DNA of 64,000 nucleotides from Schizochytrium sp. CCTCC M209059 (taxonomy: Eukaryota; Sar; Bigyra; Thraustochytrida; Thraustochytriidae). The stretch covers positions 443,103 to 507,102 of the forward strand of contig KN805394.1 in the NCBI GenBank assembly GCA_000818945.1. Reading direction: 5' to 3'. The notes under the pieces are model-generated. The model saw only the letters and a program-made list of their open reading frames with translations, searched no databases and had not been told where the DNA came from. The first letter of the stretch is position 1; every line of letters begins with the position of its first letter. The position numbers were made by a program, and so were the translations under genes. Shown one piece after another: positions 20,435 through 30,180 of the stretch.

Positions 20435-20897
20435 TTTTATGGTGAAGGAGCGAAAGTATTATCGCAATCTATCTGCCTTGCTGACCGTAGCGCGTCGCAG
20501 CGCGTCTCGCTGTCGTGGTCCGTTCGCGCAGAGCACGGTACGCTGCGTTGCCTCCGGCTGCCTTGCCTTTCTCGAGTTCCGTCGCTCGCGTGCTTCAAAG
20601 TTGTCTGCAGTGGCGGGCTTAGATTGGGTTTCGTGAAGGCGGAGTCAAAGGCAGGCGAAGCGAAGCCAAGCGGGACCAAGCGGAGCTACACAGGAAGCGA
20701 ATTTTGCGTAAGACGCGCGTTGGCTGCGAGGTGCGCAAGAAGGGCGCACAAAAGCTTTTGCTCATTCGTCGACCATTGTGATTGCCTGTTTTTTCGCCGC
20801 CGGTTGCATAAGACCTTGTAACCCACGACGAGATCGAGGAGGTCCTCCAAATCTGCAAGAGCAACGGACGACTGAGTAAGGTGTCGTTTCGTTCGAG
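20435..20897. promoter_or_regulatory. 5' flank of the cyclase-family gene
   Basis: About 460 bases from the transposon's right end to the cyclase start. This was probably a shared divergent promoter with the SH3 gene before the insertion. No TATA box, RNA gene or coding frame is convincing. Confidence 0.35.
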
Positions 20898-21920
20898 ATG
20901 GGTGACAATGTTCTCGTTCGTGTTGGTTGTGAAGAGCCAAGCGCAGGTGGATCAGCGAGCGCGTGGCTGGACGCGTGCCACCCGGTGAGCCCGTACACGA
21001 GTGCGAAGGATCAGATGGAAGCTTTTGGCTTGCCTGAAGCGTGTGCGCAGCCCGTGCGGTTCGGAGATGTGGAACTAGATGTCCGGGAAGGCGCGTCGGT
21101 GAATTGTCACGAAGTGACATTTTGCGCGCACGGGTGTGGAACCCATACAGAGTGCGTGGGCCACATTTCGGAGCAACGCGTGTTTGTGACCTCGTGCGCA
21201 ATCCCGACACTGGCATCGGCTGTGCTGGTAACTGTGCGACCGCGAGCGGCGAGGATGGACGATCTGGAATATGCGCAGCAGGAGGAGGGCGATCGTCTAA
21301 TTACACGCGATATGCTGGAAACTGCGGTTCGCAAGCACTTGAACAAGTTTTGCGGAGAACGCCAGCTCGATGCGCTGTGCGTGCGTGCTCTGGGGGCCTC
21401 GTACAGCCGCGAATTTCACCGTGCTCGTAAATTTACCAACACGAACCCTCCATATTTCACGGGAGGGGCGATGGAGTACATGCTTTCGCTGGGCGTGAGG
21501 CATTTACTCGTAGACCTCCCGTCGGTGGACCGCGAGGAGAGCGGGCCGTTAATGCCGAATCATTCTGTATTTTTTGGTCTCGAGCCAGGCTGTCGCGATG
21601 CAACAACGTCGATTCGACCCCGGAGCACCATCACAGAGAGTTGCAACTTTCACTCCGGCATTGCAGATGGTGAATATATTCTCTCGCTGCAGGTGGCACC
21701 GCTTGAGATGGATGCAGCGCCCTCTCGGCCGCGATTGCTTCCTGTGTCAGCCACGACGAGCCCCTTTTCTTCCCGCGCCCGTCTGGCACTCGGCGCAGCG
21801 GCGGTTTGTCTGTCTTTGGCTGCGGCTTTTGCAGCTGTTTCCAGTTTTTCGAGGACTTCGGAGCACACGTCCCACGTCTCGCCATCTTATGGTGCTGGAG
21901 GGAGTTCGAGGTATCGATAG
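20898..21920 (+). CDS. Cyclase / kynurenine-formamidase-family protein with C-terminal membrane anchor
   Basis: 340 residues. The metal-binding signature HGCGTHTECVGH (H78, H83, E85, H89) corresponds to the H-x-GTH-x-D-x-P-x-H motif of the cyclase/KynB superfamily, with Glu in the Asp place. The block NPPYFTGGAMEYMLSLGVRH followed by LLVDLPSVDRE fits a cyclase subfamily known mainly from bacteria. KynB members are Mn/Zn hydrolases of N-formylkynurenine; the substrate here is not determinable. An added C-terminal segment has one transmembrane helix (about 295-318) and a short Ser-rich tail, which would anchor the catalytic domain. Start context is GAG-ATGG. An AATAAA lies at 22206-22211. Bacterial origin by transfer is possible. 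Confidence 0.8.
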   Translation: MGDNVLVRVGCEEPSAGGSASAWLDACHPVSPYTSAKDQMEAFGLPEACAQPVRFGDVELDVREGASVNCHEVTFCAHGCGTHTECVGHISEQRVFVTSCAIPTLASAVLVTVRPRAARMDDLEYAQQEEGDRLITRDMLETAVRKHLNKFCGERQLDALCVRALGASYSREFHRARKFTNTNPPYFTGGAMEYMLSLGVRHLLVDLPSVDREESGPLMPNHSVFFGLEPGCRDATTSIRPRSTITESCNFHSGIADGEYILSLQVAPLEMDAAPSRPRLLPVSATTSPFSSRARLALGAAAVCLSLAAAFAAVSSFSRTSEHTSHVSPSYGAGGSSRYR

Positions 21921-22422
21921 AGTTCGTCTATCTCGCGACTCTATTTTCACCAATCGGCAGTATCTTGGAGCACAAGTTAAGTCGCAGTTGCAGAGATCAA
22001 CGAAATATACACAGAGAGAAGAGCAAATAGCTCACTACACAAAGATCTTTTCGGTTGCCAATAAAAACACGTATCACCACCATTCATTTATGAGACATGT
22101 ACTGGTAGACCCAAAAATGGTGATCGACCGGGTTGGTTGAAGACAAACAACGCGCTGCTTTGCGAAGATGATGCTCTCTCGAAAATGTAGTAAATGTTTT
22201 ATGTGAATAAAGAAAAATCTCTACGCGTCCTACTGCCATTCAAGGTAGGTCTAGGTGCACTTGTAAAAGTTGTTATACAGCGCCTGAAGGCTAAAACAGT
22301 GTGTGCGTGAGAGAGAAAAAGAGAGCGAGCGTAAACAAACATATCTTTTCATCACCGTAAGCGGGAATCAATCAGATGATCGTGCGTTGAGAAGATCATC
22401 AGGTCATGGCTACAAACCCTCT
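21921..22422. other. Convergent spacer
   Basis: 3' ends of the cyclase gene (+) and GPI-protein paralogue B (-). It contains AATAAA at 22206-22211 for the cyclase transcript. A (GA)-rich run lies at about 22306-22330. No gene is seen. Confidence 0.5.
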
Positions 22423-23523
22423 CTAAAGGGCACGCGCAACCGCAGCAGTGGCGAGAAGCATGGAGACACTGAGACCAGTGGCGGCCGAAGGAGCCTCGCC
22501 ACCGGTACCCTCTTCCTGGTCAGCAGTGGGCGGGGTGGTGGAATCGGTCTCGGGGGCCTGGGTCGGTGCGAAGGTGGAAGTGGAGTTGTCCGTCTCGGTG
22601 GAGTTACCCGACTCAGAGGTCGGCGCCTCGGTCGAGGACTCCTCAGTGGGGCTCTCGGTTGGAGAAGCCGTGGGGGCCGCCGTATCCGAAGAGCTCGAGT
22701 CCGTGTAGGGGTCCTCGGAATCCTGGCAAAAGCCCCAAGAGTAGACCTTATCGGTGGGGTTGCCATTGCTCTCCTGCTCAGGGTTGTAGCCGCGCGAGCC
22801 ATCACCGGGCTCGAGGTAGCACCAGTAGGCCTGCTGTTCGGCGGGCACGTCGGAAAAGTCGAGACCGTCGGTGAAGGGCGGGTACTCATCGAAGGGAAGG
22901 CAGTTGCTGGTCACGGCAACCGGATCACCGTCGTTAGTGTTGTAGTTCCAAGTGCCGGCGCAGGGGTAGCCATCAACGTTCTGGGACTCGTTCTTGCTGA
23001 AACCCTTGAGACTCGTGTATCGGTAGACTTCATCGGTGGTTTCCTCGGCGCAGTAGGCCCATTCGGTCCACTTGTCGTTCTGACCGTTCTTGGCGTTGTA
23101 GTTGGCAACGCCGGCATTGACGGCGTCGGAGCCTCCGTCGTTGACCGCGCCAATGAAACACCACTGATCGATCGAATCGAAGGCAGACGGCGCGTTACCG
23201 CCGGGAGAGTAATTGCGGGGAAGGCTGTTCGCGCTGTTGGATTTATCCACAACGTCGGTGCAGCCGTTCACGGTGGTCGTGGCGCCTTTCCTCGGCTTGA
23301 TGTTCCATTCATCCTCAGTGCCGGTTGAAAAGGTGCAGTCGCCGCTCTCAAGTCCGGAAGGGCCACCGCTGGCCACGTAGACGGTCGTAGCGGAGATGGG
23401 CTCTTGCGCCGTATACGAGGTGTAGGCGTCCGTGGACGTCGGGTTCTCGATCGTGAAGGCGGAGCCCTCCTTGACGAGGGCGAGCGCCAGCACGGTGACC
23501 GCGACCTTGATAGACATCTGCAT
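22423..23523 (-). CDS. Secreted, probably GPI-anchored surface protein (paralogue B)
   Basis: 366 residues, homologous to the protein at 12483-13598 along the whole ectodomain. It has a signal peptide (cleavage probably near residue 22, before FTIENPTS). Shared blocks include VASGGPS, QWCFIGAVNDG, GYPCAGTWNYN, the DGLDFS block, YWCYLEPGD and WGFCQDSEDPY. It also has a Thr/Ser/Glu-rich stalk and a short C-terminal hydrophobic tail, consistent with GPI anchoring. Codon choice is more C/G-ending than in paralogue A, suggesting higher expression. A (CTG)n tract and (GAGC)n and (AGCC)n arrays lie 70-220 bases upstream on the promoter side. No known domain is recognised. A local duplication later separated by other genes and the transposon is the likely origin. 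Confidence 0.78.
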   Translation of the reverse strand: MQMSIKVAVTVLALALVKEGSAFTIENPTSTDAYTSYTAQEPISATTVYVASGGPSGLESGDCTFSTGTEDEWNIKPRKGATTTVNGCTDVVDKSNSANSLPRNYSPGGNAPSAFDSIDQWCFIGAVNDGGSDAVNAGVANYNAKNGQNDKWTEWAYCAEETTDEVYRYTSLKGFSKNESQNVDGYPCAGTWNYNTNDGDPVAVTSNCLPFDEYPPFTDGLDFSDVPAEQQAYWCYLEPGDGSRGYNPEQESNGNPTDKVYSWGFCQDSEDPYTDSSSSDTAAPTASPTESPTEESSTEAPTSESGNSTETDNSTSTFAPTQAPETDSTTPPTADQEEGTGGEAPSAATGLSVSMLLATAAVARAL

Positions 23524-23589
23524 CTTTCTTCTCTTCTTTACAAGTCGCGCACGCGAGCGTACGAGCGACGGACGACGGACGACGGGGCT

Positions 23590-23627
<38 letters not shown>

Positions 23628-24093
23628 GCTTGGTTGCTTGTTTGCTTGTGATCCGTGTTTCGGGTTTGCTTGCTTGCAGGTTTGCGTCTCTCGCTCGCTC
23701 GCTCGCTCGCTCGCTCAGACTGGCTGGCTGGCTGGCTGGCTGGCTCCGAGGCGAGGCTGGCTGGATTCACTCGCCTTCACTTCCTTTTTTTTCTTTCTTT
23801 CTTTTCTTTCTTCCTTTTTTTTTCTTTCTTTTCTTTCTTTCTTTCGCTTGGTTGAAAGAAGGCAGGAATCCATCCATGTCTGCTCCATGCATTCCATCCA
23901 TGGAGCGAGCGAGGAGGGAAAGAAGTGAAAATTGGAGAGAATGAACCCCGGCCAGGGCCTCTATTTAGCTCTATACGTACGTACAGCTATAGTATACGTT
24001 CTAGTATAGCGTCGAGCAGCAGTCGCGCGAATGGACTCACACTGGACGCACGCGCCACATCCCCCTTTCGCGAAACGACGGCAGAAAGAAGGA

Positions 24094-24141
<48 letters not shown>

Positions 24142-25271
24142 AAAAGAAAGAAAGAAACTTGAAGATGAAAGGAAGGAGCTCGAAGCAGGCTGCCTTACCT
24201 GGCTAATGAACGAAGGATCGATCGATCGATCGATCGACCGAACGAACGAACGACCGAACGACCGACCGAAGGAAGGAAGGAAGGAAGGAAGGAAATGAGG
24301 AGGGAAGAAAGTCGCGCCACGGCGCGCGAGGACGACGAGGCCGAGCGCGGCGCAGCTCCCGCCTTGCCGCGGCCTCCTTCTCTCCTGCGTCGGCAGCCGG
24401 CCGCTCCGCAGGCAGGAAGCCGGGAAGGAAGCGCGTCCGGGAGCAGCCGAAAGAACAGCCTCACCCAAATCAGGAATGATCTAAAAAAAATTAAAAATGG
24501 AACATCAAAAGATAACAAACTTTGAAGAAAGAAACAAAGAACGAGCGGGCCAGGCCGTGCCCCTGCGCGCCGGGCCGGCTGCCTCGCTGCCGCTCCCTCC
24601 CTCCCTCTCCTCCCATCCTCCCGCGCCCCGACCACCGACGCGGGCGTCCGCCGCCTCCGCTCCCTCTCCGCTCTCGGCCAGTGGCCGGTCGGCGCCGCCC
24701 CGCCACGCCACGCCCGCCACGCCAGGCCAGGCCAAGGAAGGGAGCCGACGCTCCCGCCGTTGTCTTCCTCCCTCCCTCCAGCCCGGCATGATACGCTCCT
24801 CCTCTCGCTGCCGTGACGCCGCGCCTGATCGATTCTCGATCTTCCGCGGCCCTGCTCTCCTCGCCGCCTGCGCTGCAGCCTCGGCCGCTGCGGCGCGTTC
24901 GCGCAGGAGGCCGCCGTCACGCCGCGCCGCCGTGACGCGGGACCCCGGCCGCCTCCCATCATGGCGCCTCAGCCTCGCGCCCGGCTGCGAAAGCGTCTGT
25001 GGGCGCACTGTGGGCCGGCCGCTGGCCGATCGGTCCCTGGCGGCGCTCCCTCGCTAACTGTGAGAACTGGCGCCGGTGGCCAGGTAGCCAGTCCACCGCC
25101 CCGCAGCCGCCTCTGCTCTGCTCTGCGGTACTCGCTCGTCGGTGCTCGCTCTGCGGTACTCGCGGTGCTGCCGCGTGCGCGGCGCTGACCGCTGCGACGC
25201 GACGAGGGCCGGTTCGGAGGGCACGGCAAGTGGGCTTGGATTCGCAGAGAGAGAAGCCTGGTCTTGCCATG

Positions 25272-25307
<36 letters not shown>

Positions 25308-27684
25308 ATGGATGGATGGATGGATGGATGGATGGTGGAGGGTTGCTTTGGTTGCGCGAGGGGACTTGTGAGCTACTAGCTGAATGAGCGCTGGGCCTGC
25401 GCTGCTTCCAGAAGAAAGCAAGAAGAAAAGAAAGAAATCCACCGGCGAAAGTGGCTTCTTCGCTCTATCTGTAGGACGTATGTACTTCTTTGACAGCCGC
25501 CAGCCGCGGCGGCGCGACAACATCAAGACTGTTCTTTTTCCCGGCGGCCACTGTTTCTCCGCAAAGCGAGTGACCGCGTGAGGGAGCGAGGGAGGGGGCG
25601 AGAGGGAAAGAAGCCGCTCCTAGCAAAATGGAGGCCCGCGCTGCGGGAAGCATCCCGTGAGGAGTAGAGAATAGAGATGCGGCAGTGGACCGGCAGGGGC
25701 GTGCCACTGTAGCAACGGGATGCAACTTGATGCGCCGTGGTTGGACACAGCGTGAGTGTCCCTTGCTTCAAGAAGCCGGCCTAGAACCAGATTTCCTCCT
25801 GTAACCACTGGGATTTATGGACAGAAGGAAGGAACTACAGCGTCCCCTCCGTCGGAGCGACGCGAAGAGACCACGCAAACGCGGCGAAAATGGAGGCCCA
25901 CCACTCTACTTTGGATCCCAGATTCAGCCTTGTTTTCCTGTGTCGCCAGCGAGGCTGAGGCGCTCTCAAAAATGAATGTCTGTCAAGAACTTCGGCTGGC
26001 AACACTGCCTGTCACGCTAGTATGCAACTTCATAGCGACTGCATTGCGTTCGGATGCGACAACGACGCGCACGCGCCCACGCTGCGTCGAGAAGCGACGC
26101 GGGGGAGTTCTCGCGGCGTGCCCCGTGAACGCTACAACTGACTCTTTCACTCTTTTCCCTTGCTTTTGCATTGAGCCAAGCTGGCTAGCGAGCAAGTGCG
26201 ACTGCGAGCAACGACGCGAATGCAGGCAGACAAATGCCGACGCACGAGCCGGGTCCACATTTTCGCAGTCGGCCGCAGGCCTGGACAAATGGCTGTGGCT
26301 GGTGACCCTTTGTGGACTCCACGGAAGCCCGGAGTCAAGTCTCGAATCTTGACCACGTTTCGCCAAAAAAACAGCGACCAGGCAGACCAGGCCAGGTCGC
26401 ATCCCAGAATGAGGGAGGTTGATGCATTTTCTTTCCTTCGTCGTCCATTTCGTCGGCTCGTTCATTTACATACAATTCATTTTACTTAACTTTACTATTA
26501 TAATCTTCACTTGAAGTTGACGATAGCTCAAAGGTCGCCTGCGTTTTGCCACCGTCACACCTCAGCGTTTTCGTTTCCTCGCTGGCTAGTGGCCGCACCG
26601 GCGACCTCGCGAGCCTGAAAAGTCCATTCCGAGGCACCGGCGACCAGCATGTGGCTGGCTAGCTGGCTGGATGCTGGAATGGGACTGCGACCAGCACCGG
26701 CCTGAGCCTCCCTCCTCCTCCACGCAAGTCCCGGGCTTTTCGTTGAAGAAAACGCTTACGAGCCGGGATGCCTGCGAGGCAAGACCAAGCAAAGGAGCGC
26801 TCTCGCCTGCTCCAATGACTGACGAGCGGGTCATTCATCGTTCCTTTTTTTTTTCCACTGGCTCCATGGCACTGCACTTCCCTCGCGGCGGCCGTTCTTT
26901 CCTCCTGTTCTTTTTTCGCGCATTTTTTTTTTAAATTTTGCTTTTCTCTTTTCTTTTCTTTTCTTTTTATGTCAGCTTTTTTCCCGAGCGTGTTGAGCGA
27001 ACGAGCGAGCGAGTGAGACGCGCCGCCGCTCTCCGCGCCGGCGCACGTTCGAGCGGCCGGCCGGCCGGCCCGCCTGCCGCGGGGTCCCTGCGAGGCGCAG
27101 ACCCGCCGCGAGGACCGGTCGCGNNNNNNNNNNNNNNNNNNNNNNNNNNNNNNNNNNNNNNNNNNNNNNNNNNNNNNNNNNNNNNNNNNNNNNNNNNNNN
27201 NNNNNNNNNNNNNNNNNNNNNNNNNNNNNNNNNNNNNNNNNNNNNNNNNNNNNNNNNNNNNNNNNNNNNNNNNNNNNNNNNNNNNNNNNNNNNNNNNNNN
27301 NNNNNNNNNNNNNNNNNNNNNNNNNNNNNNNNNNNNNNNNNNNNNNNNNNNNNNNNNNNNNNNNNNNNNNNNNNNNNNNNNNNNNNNNNNNNNNNNNNNN
27401 NNNNNNNNNNNNNNNNNNNNNNNNNNNNNNNNNNNNNNNNNNNNNNNNNNNNNNNNNNNNNNNNNNNNNNNNNNNNNNNNNNNNNNNNNNNNNNNNNNNN
27501 NNNNNNNNNNNNNNNNNNNNNNNNNNNNNNNNNNNNNNNNNNNNNNNNNNNNNNNNNNNNNNNNNNNNNNNNNNNNNNNNNNNNNNNNNNNNNNNNNNNN
27601 NNNNNNNNNNNNNNNNNNNNNNNNNNNNNNNNNNNNNNNNGGGGAGAGCGCAGCGCTCTCGCCAGTTAGGTCAGCAAAAGCGCG

Positions 27685-27716
<32 letters not shown>

Positions 27717-28341
27717 CAAGGCGCCAAGGCGGGGAGGGACAGGGGGGGAAGCAAGACGACGCAGTTGCGTGCGTGCGTGAAGTGAATGAATGAATGAGGG
27801 AATGAATGAATGAATGAATGAATGAGGGAATGGATACGTACAATGGTTCTTGGGAGTGGTTTTGCGATCATCCTGCGCTCGAGCGTGACGAGCGCTGCTG
27901 GCTAGCTGACTGACTGACTGACTGACTGACTGACTGACTGACTCGCTGACTGACGGCTGAAGACTTTTTCCTTTTTTTCTTCTTTTCTTTTCTTTTCTTT
28001 TCTTTTGATTGGTTGCTGGCGACAGACGCGGAGAAAGAGATTGCTTCAAATTCCGTCGCATCTCAAGTGAGTGAGTGAGTGAGTGTGTCATACACGTAGT
28101 AGACCTAGCTGAGTTGCAGAGACGCAAATACAGGCTTCTTTTTCTCCCCACAGCAAAAATGCCAAGAAGATGGGCTCGTGCCACCTGTGACTCACTCAGC
28201 TCGGCGCTTCGACTGGGAACCAGAGCCATTGCTATCGCTGATATGGTGCGTTCGTTCGTTTCGCTATTTTTGGCGTGGATTCGATCCACGGAGACCTCGA
28301 GGAGACAGCGAGCCTGCGCGCGTGCGTGCCTCCGAAACTAT
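23524..28341. repeat. Gene-poor, microsatellite-rich block
   Basis: About 4.8 kb with no convincing gene. It holds many short-unit arrays: (CTG)n 23591-23622, (CTCG)n 23690-23716, (GGCT)n 23721-23745, CTTT-rich 23779-23850, (AAAG)n 24083-24157, (ATCG)n 24216-24237, (CGAA/CGAC)n to 24270, (GGAA)n 24268-24295, (GGAT)n 25270-25336, (GGCA)n 27683-27718, (GAAT)n 27782-27830, (CTGA)n 27905-27953, (TTTTC)n 27972-28006 and (GTGA)n 28066-28085. The part from 24300 to 25250 is very GC-rich. Stretches 25400-26600 are unique but carry only short overlapping frames on both strands. The distal ends are the promoter regions of the flanking genes. Confidence 0.7.
27124..27640. other. Assembly gap
   Basis: 517 consecutive N. 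The flanks are GC-rich (left: CCGG-type runs near 27057-27075; right: (GGCA)n from 27683), so the gap is probably a collapsed or unsequenced low-complexity stretch. Confidence 0.99.
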
Positions 28342-29451
28342 CTACGCCGCTTCGCTGGGCTGCTGCCTTTGCTTTTGCTGAGACACCTTACGCTTCGCGG
28401 AAGCAATCTTGATGTTCGCCTGGTGCTGCGCCTCATGACCAGCAACGAAAAGGCCCGCCGGCGCATTCCCAAAGACGTCGTCGAAGAATCCGACAATGCG
28501 ACGCGTGTACTCCTTCTCATCCAAAAAGAACGACTCAATGTGCTCCGCATTCTTTACAACAAAGAACTCCTTCTCCGATGACCCGGACAAAGAGTGCACT
28601 TCGAACCCGTGCGAGAGCGGGACCACGCTGTCCTTTTCACTGTGCACAATCAGCAAAGGAATGTCGATATTCCCCAGCTCATGCCGAGGCCCCACCATGG
28701 CTGGGTCGTACCCATAAATAATACGCGTCATAAAGCAAATCGACTCCAAAAAGAGCACGTGCAGCGGCAAGATTGAGTCCATGCCAAAAAGCCGCGTCGT
28801 GGGAAACAAACGGTCCAAGCGCGTTCCAATTACGTCTTTCAGGCACGAGAACGCGCAGTCTGTTGCACACGCAATCACCTCCGGTCGCCGTTCCGCCGCC
28901 AGCATCAGCGCCACCGCGCCGCCCATGGACGCTCCCACCAGACCAATACGCCCGTCTTCTGGCTTGTTCGCGCACAGCCAGTCCAGAGCCGCGTCGCCGT
29001 CACGCTTCTCCAGATATCCGATCGTTTGATGCGTCTGCTCGCGGGCATGACTGCGAAAGTCGTACAGCAACACAGAATATCCCGAGTCCCAGAGCCCGCG
29101 CGCAACGCCAAGCAGCGATGACTTGTCTTGGTTATAAGGGTTGCAGCACAGCACCAAGTTCGAGCTTGCCTTGCCGCGCACCGTCTGCTCCATGAACCAC
29201 GCGTCAAGGAGAATCCCGTCCTCCGTCTCGATTGTCACCTTCTTGTACGGCAGCCGCATCGTCTCCGGCGTTAGCACAAAATTGTCCGTAAACCATCGTT
29301 GCCGCGGCTGATTGATCGAGTACGCGCCGTACGCGCCGACGCCCGCGCAAAGGCCCACCGTCGCCGTCGTTGCGCCTGCCACGCCCTTGCCGAGCAGCAT
29401 AAACAGTTCACGCGCCGTGCGGCCTCGCATCAGCTCACGAAACTTCCACAT
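28342..29451 (-). CDS. Membrane-associated alpha/beta hydrolase
   Basis: About 369 residues. A complete alpha/beta-hydrolase fold of the S33/ABHD13-17-like type is visible. The nucleophile elbow is GASMGG (Ser175), the acid is in HSEKDSVV (Asp274) and the base is in NAEHIES (His304). A conserved block LLYDFRSH precedes the elbow. The N-terminus has a hydrophobic segment (about residues 20-42), suggesting a membrane anchor. The substrate is not predictable; relatives include lipases, thioesterases and peptidases. The start at 29451 was chosen because the open frame upstream to 29820 is GC-rich, Arg-rich and lies in the divergent promoter shared with the SAM/zinc-finger gene. Confidence 0.82.
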   Translation of the reverse strand: MWKFRELMRGRTARELFMLLGKGVAGATTATVGLCAGVGAYGAYSINQPRQRWFTDNFVLTPETMRLPYKKVTIETEDGILLDAWFMEQTVRGKASSNLVLCCNPYNQDKSSLLGVARGLWDSGYSVLLYDFRSHAREQTHQTIGYLEKRDGDAALDWLCANKPEDGRIGLVGASMGGAVALMLAAERRPEVIACATDCAFSCLKDVIGTRLDRLFPTTRLFGMDSILPLHVLFLESICFMTRIIYGYDPAMVGPRHELGNIDIPLLIVHSEKDSVVPLSHGFEVHSLSGSSEKEFFVVKNAEHIESFFLDEKEYTRRIVGFFDDVFGNAPAGLFVAGHEAQHQANIKIASAKRKVSQQKQRQQPSEAA

Positions 29452-30180
29452 CGCTCCACTCCGCGTCCACGCTTCTCGCTCGCACCACGCCCTCGCTATC
29501 GCCCTCGCGCGCCTTATACACGCCTTGCCCCGAGCAAGCAAGACTTGTGCAAAAGGCCCGCGGTTTCGAGCAGCCAACCCACTGCAAACCCCTTGGCAGA
29601 TCAGCGGTTTGGACGAGACGAACACAACGCCCCTCCCCCCCACCCGCCGCCAGGCGACCGCGCGCCACAACGCTCGCGCTAGCCGCTGCGATGCGCCGCG
29701 CTCGCGCCAGTCCTGCCCGTGTTCTCTCCCGCCCTCGCTCCGACGGCCCTTTCGCGGGTGGGCGGGCGCGCGCGCGCGATCCTGCTCGCTGCGTTTGCGT
29801 TTTGGGCTCTGCACGTTCAACTTGGGTGAGGCTCTCTCTTTTCGTACCGTCGAGCAACGTTATCGTACAAAAGATAGCTTGCACCGACGCACGCAGATGA
29901 AGACAGACAGCCAAAGCATCTGTCGCAACACAGGTAGCGAGGAGGGGGAAGAAAGAGAAAATGGACCGGCACATTGCCAGGCCCAGGGTAGCCTCTTGAC
30001 GAAAGAAAAAACGACCCGAGTCCTCGACGCACAAAAACCAGCCCAGGTACACACCTCGGTACGCGATCAACGGCTACTTTTTTGTTCTTTGTTTGAAGCA
30101 TTTCACAATTCGCGATCAGACGATAGATCATTCTACAATACAAACACGCTTCTTCGTCCGAATCCTTCTTCCGCCTGCGC
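29452..30180. promoter_or_regulatory. Divergent promoter region
   Basis: About 730 bases between two genes transcribed away from each other (hydrolase and SAM/zinc-finger protein). It includes a C-rich run near 29630-29645 and an alternating GC tract at about 29765-29778. Overlapping open frames on both strands are Arg-rich products of GC content and are not believed. Confidence 0.45.

Noticed and set aside
24195..24962. 255-residue open frame (minus strand) in the repeat block
   Set aside because: Arg/Gly-rich product of GC-rich and tetranucleotide-repeat DNA.
25756..26352. 198-residue open frame in the repeat block
   Set aside because: No recognisable motif, odd composition, and an equally long frame on the opposite strand. 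It could be a lineage-specific gene, but nothing supports it.
27905..27953. Regularly spaced short repeats suggesting CRISPR
   Set aside because: They are uninterrupted 4-base microsatellites without spacers, in a eukaryotic genome.
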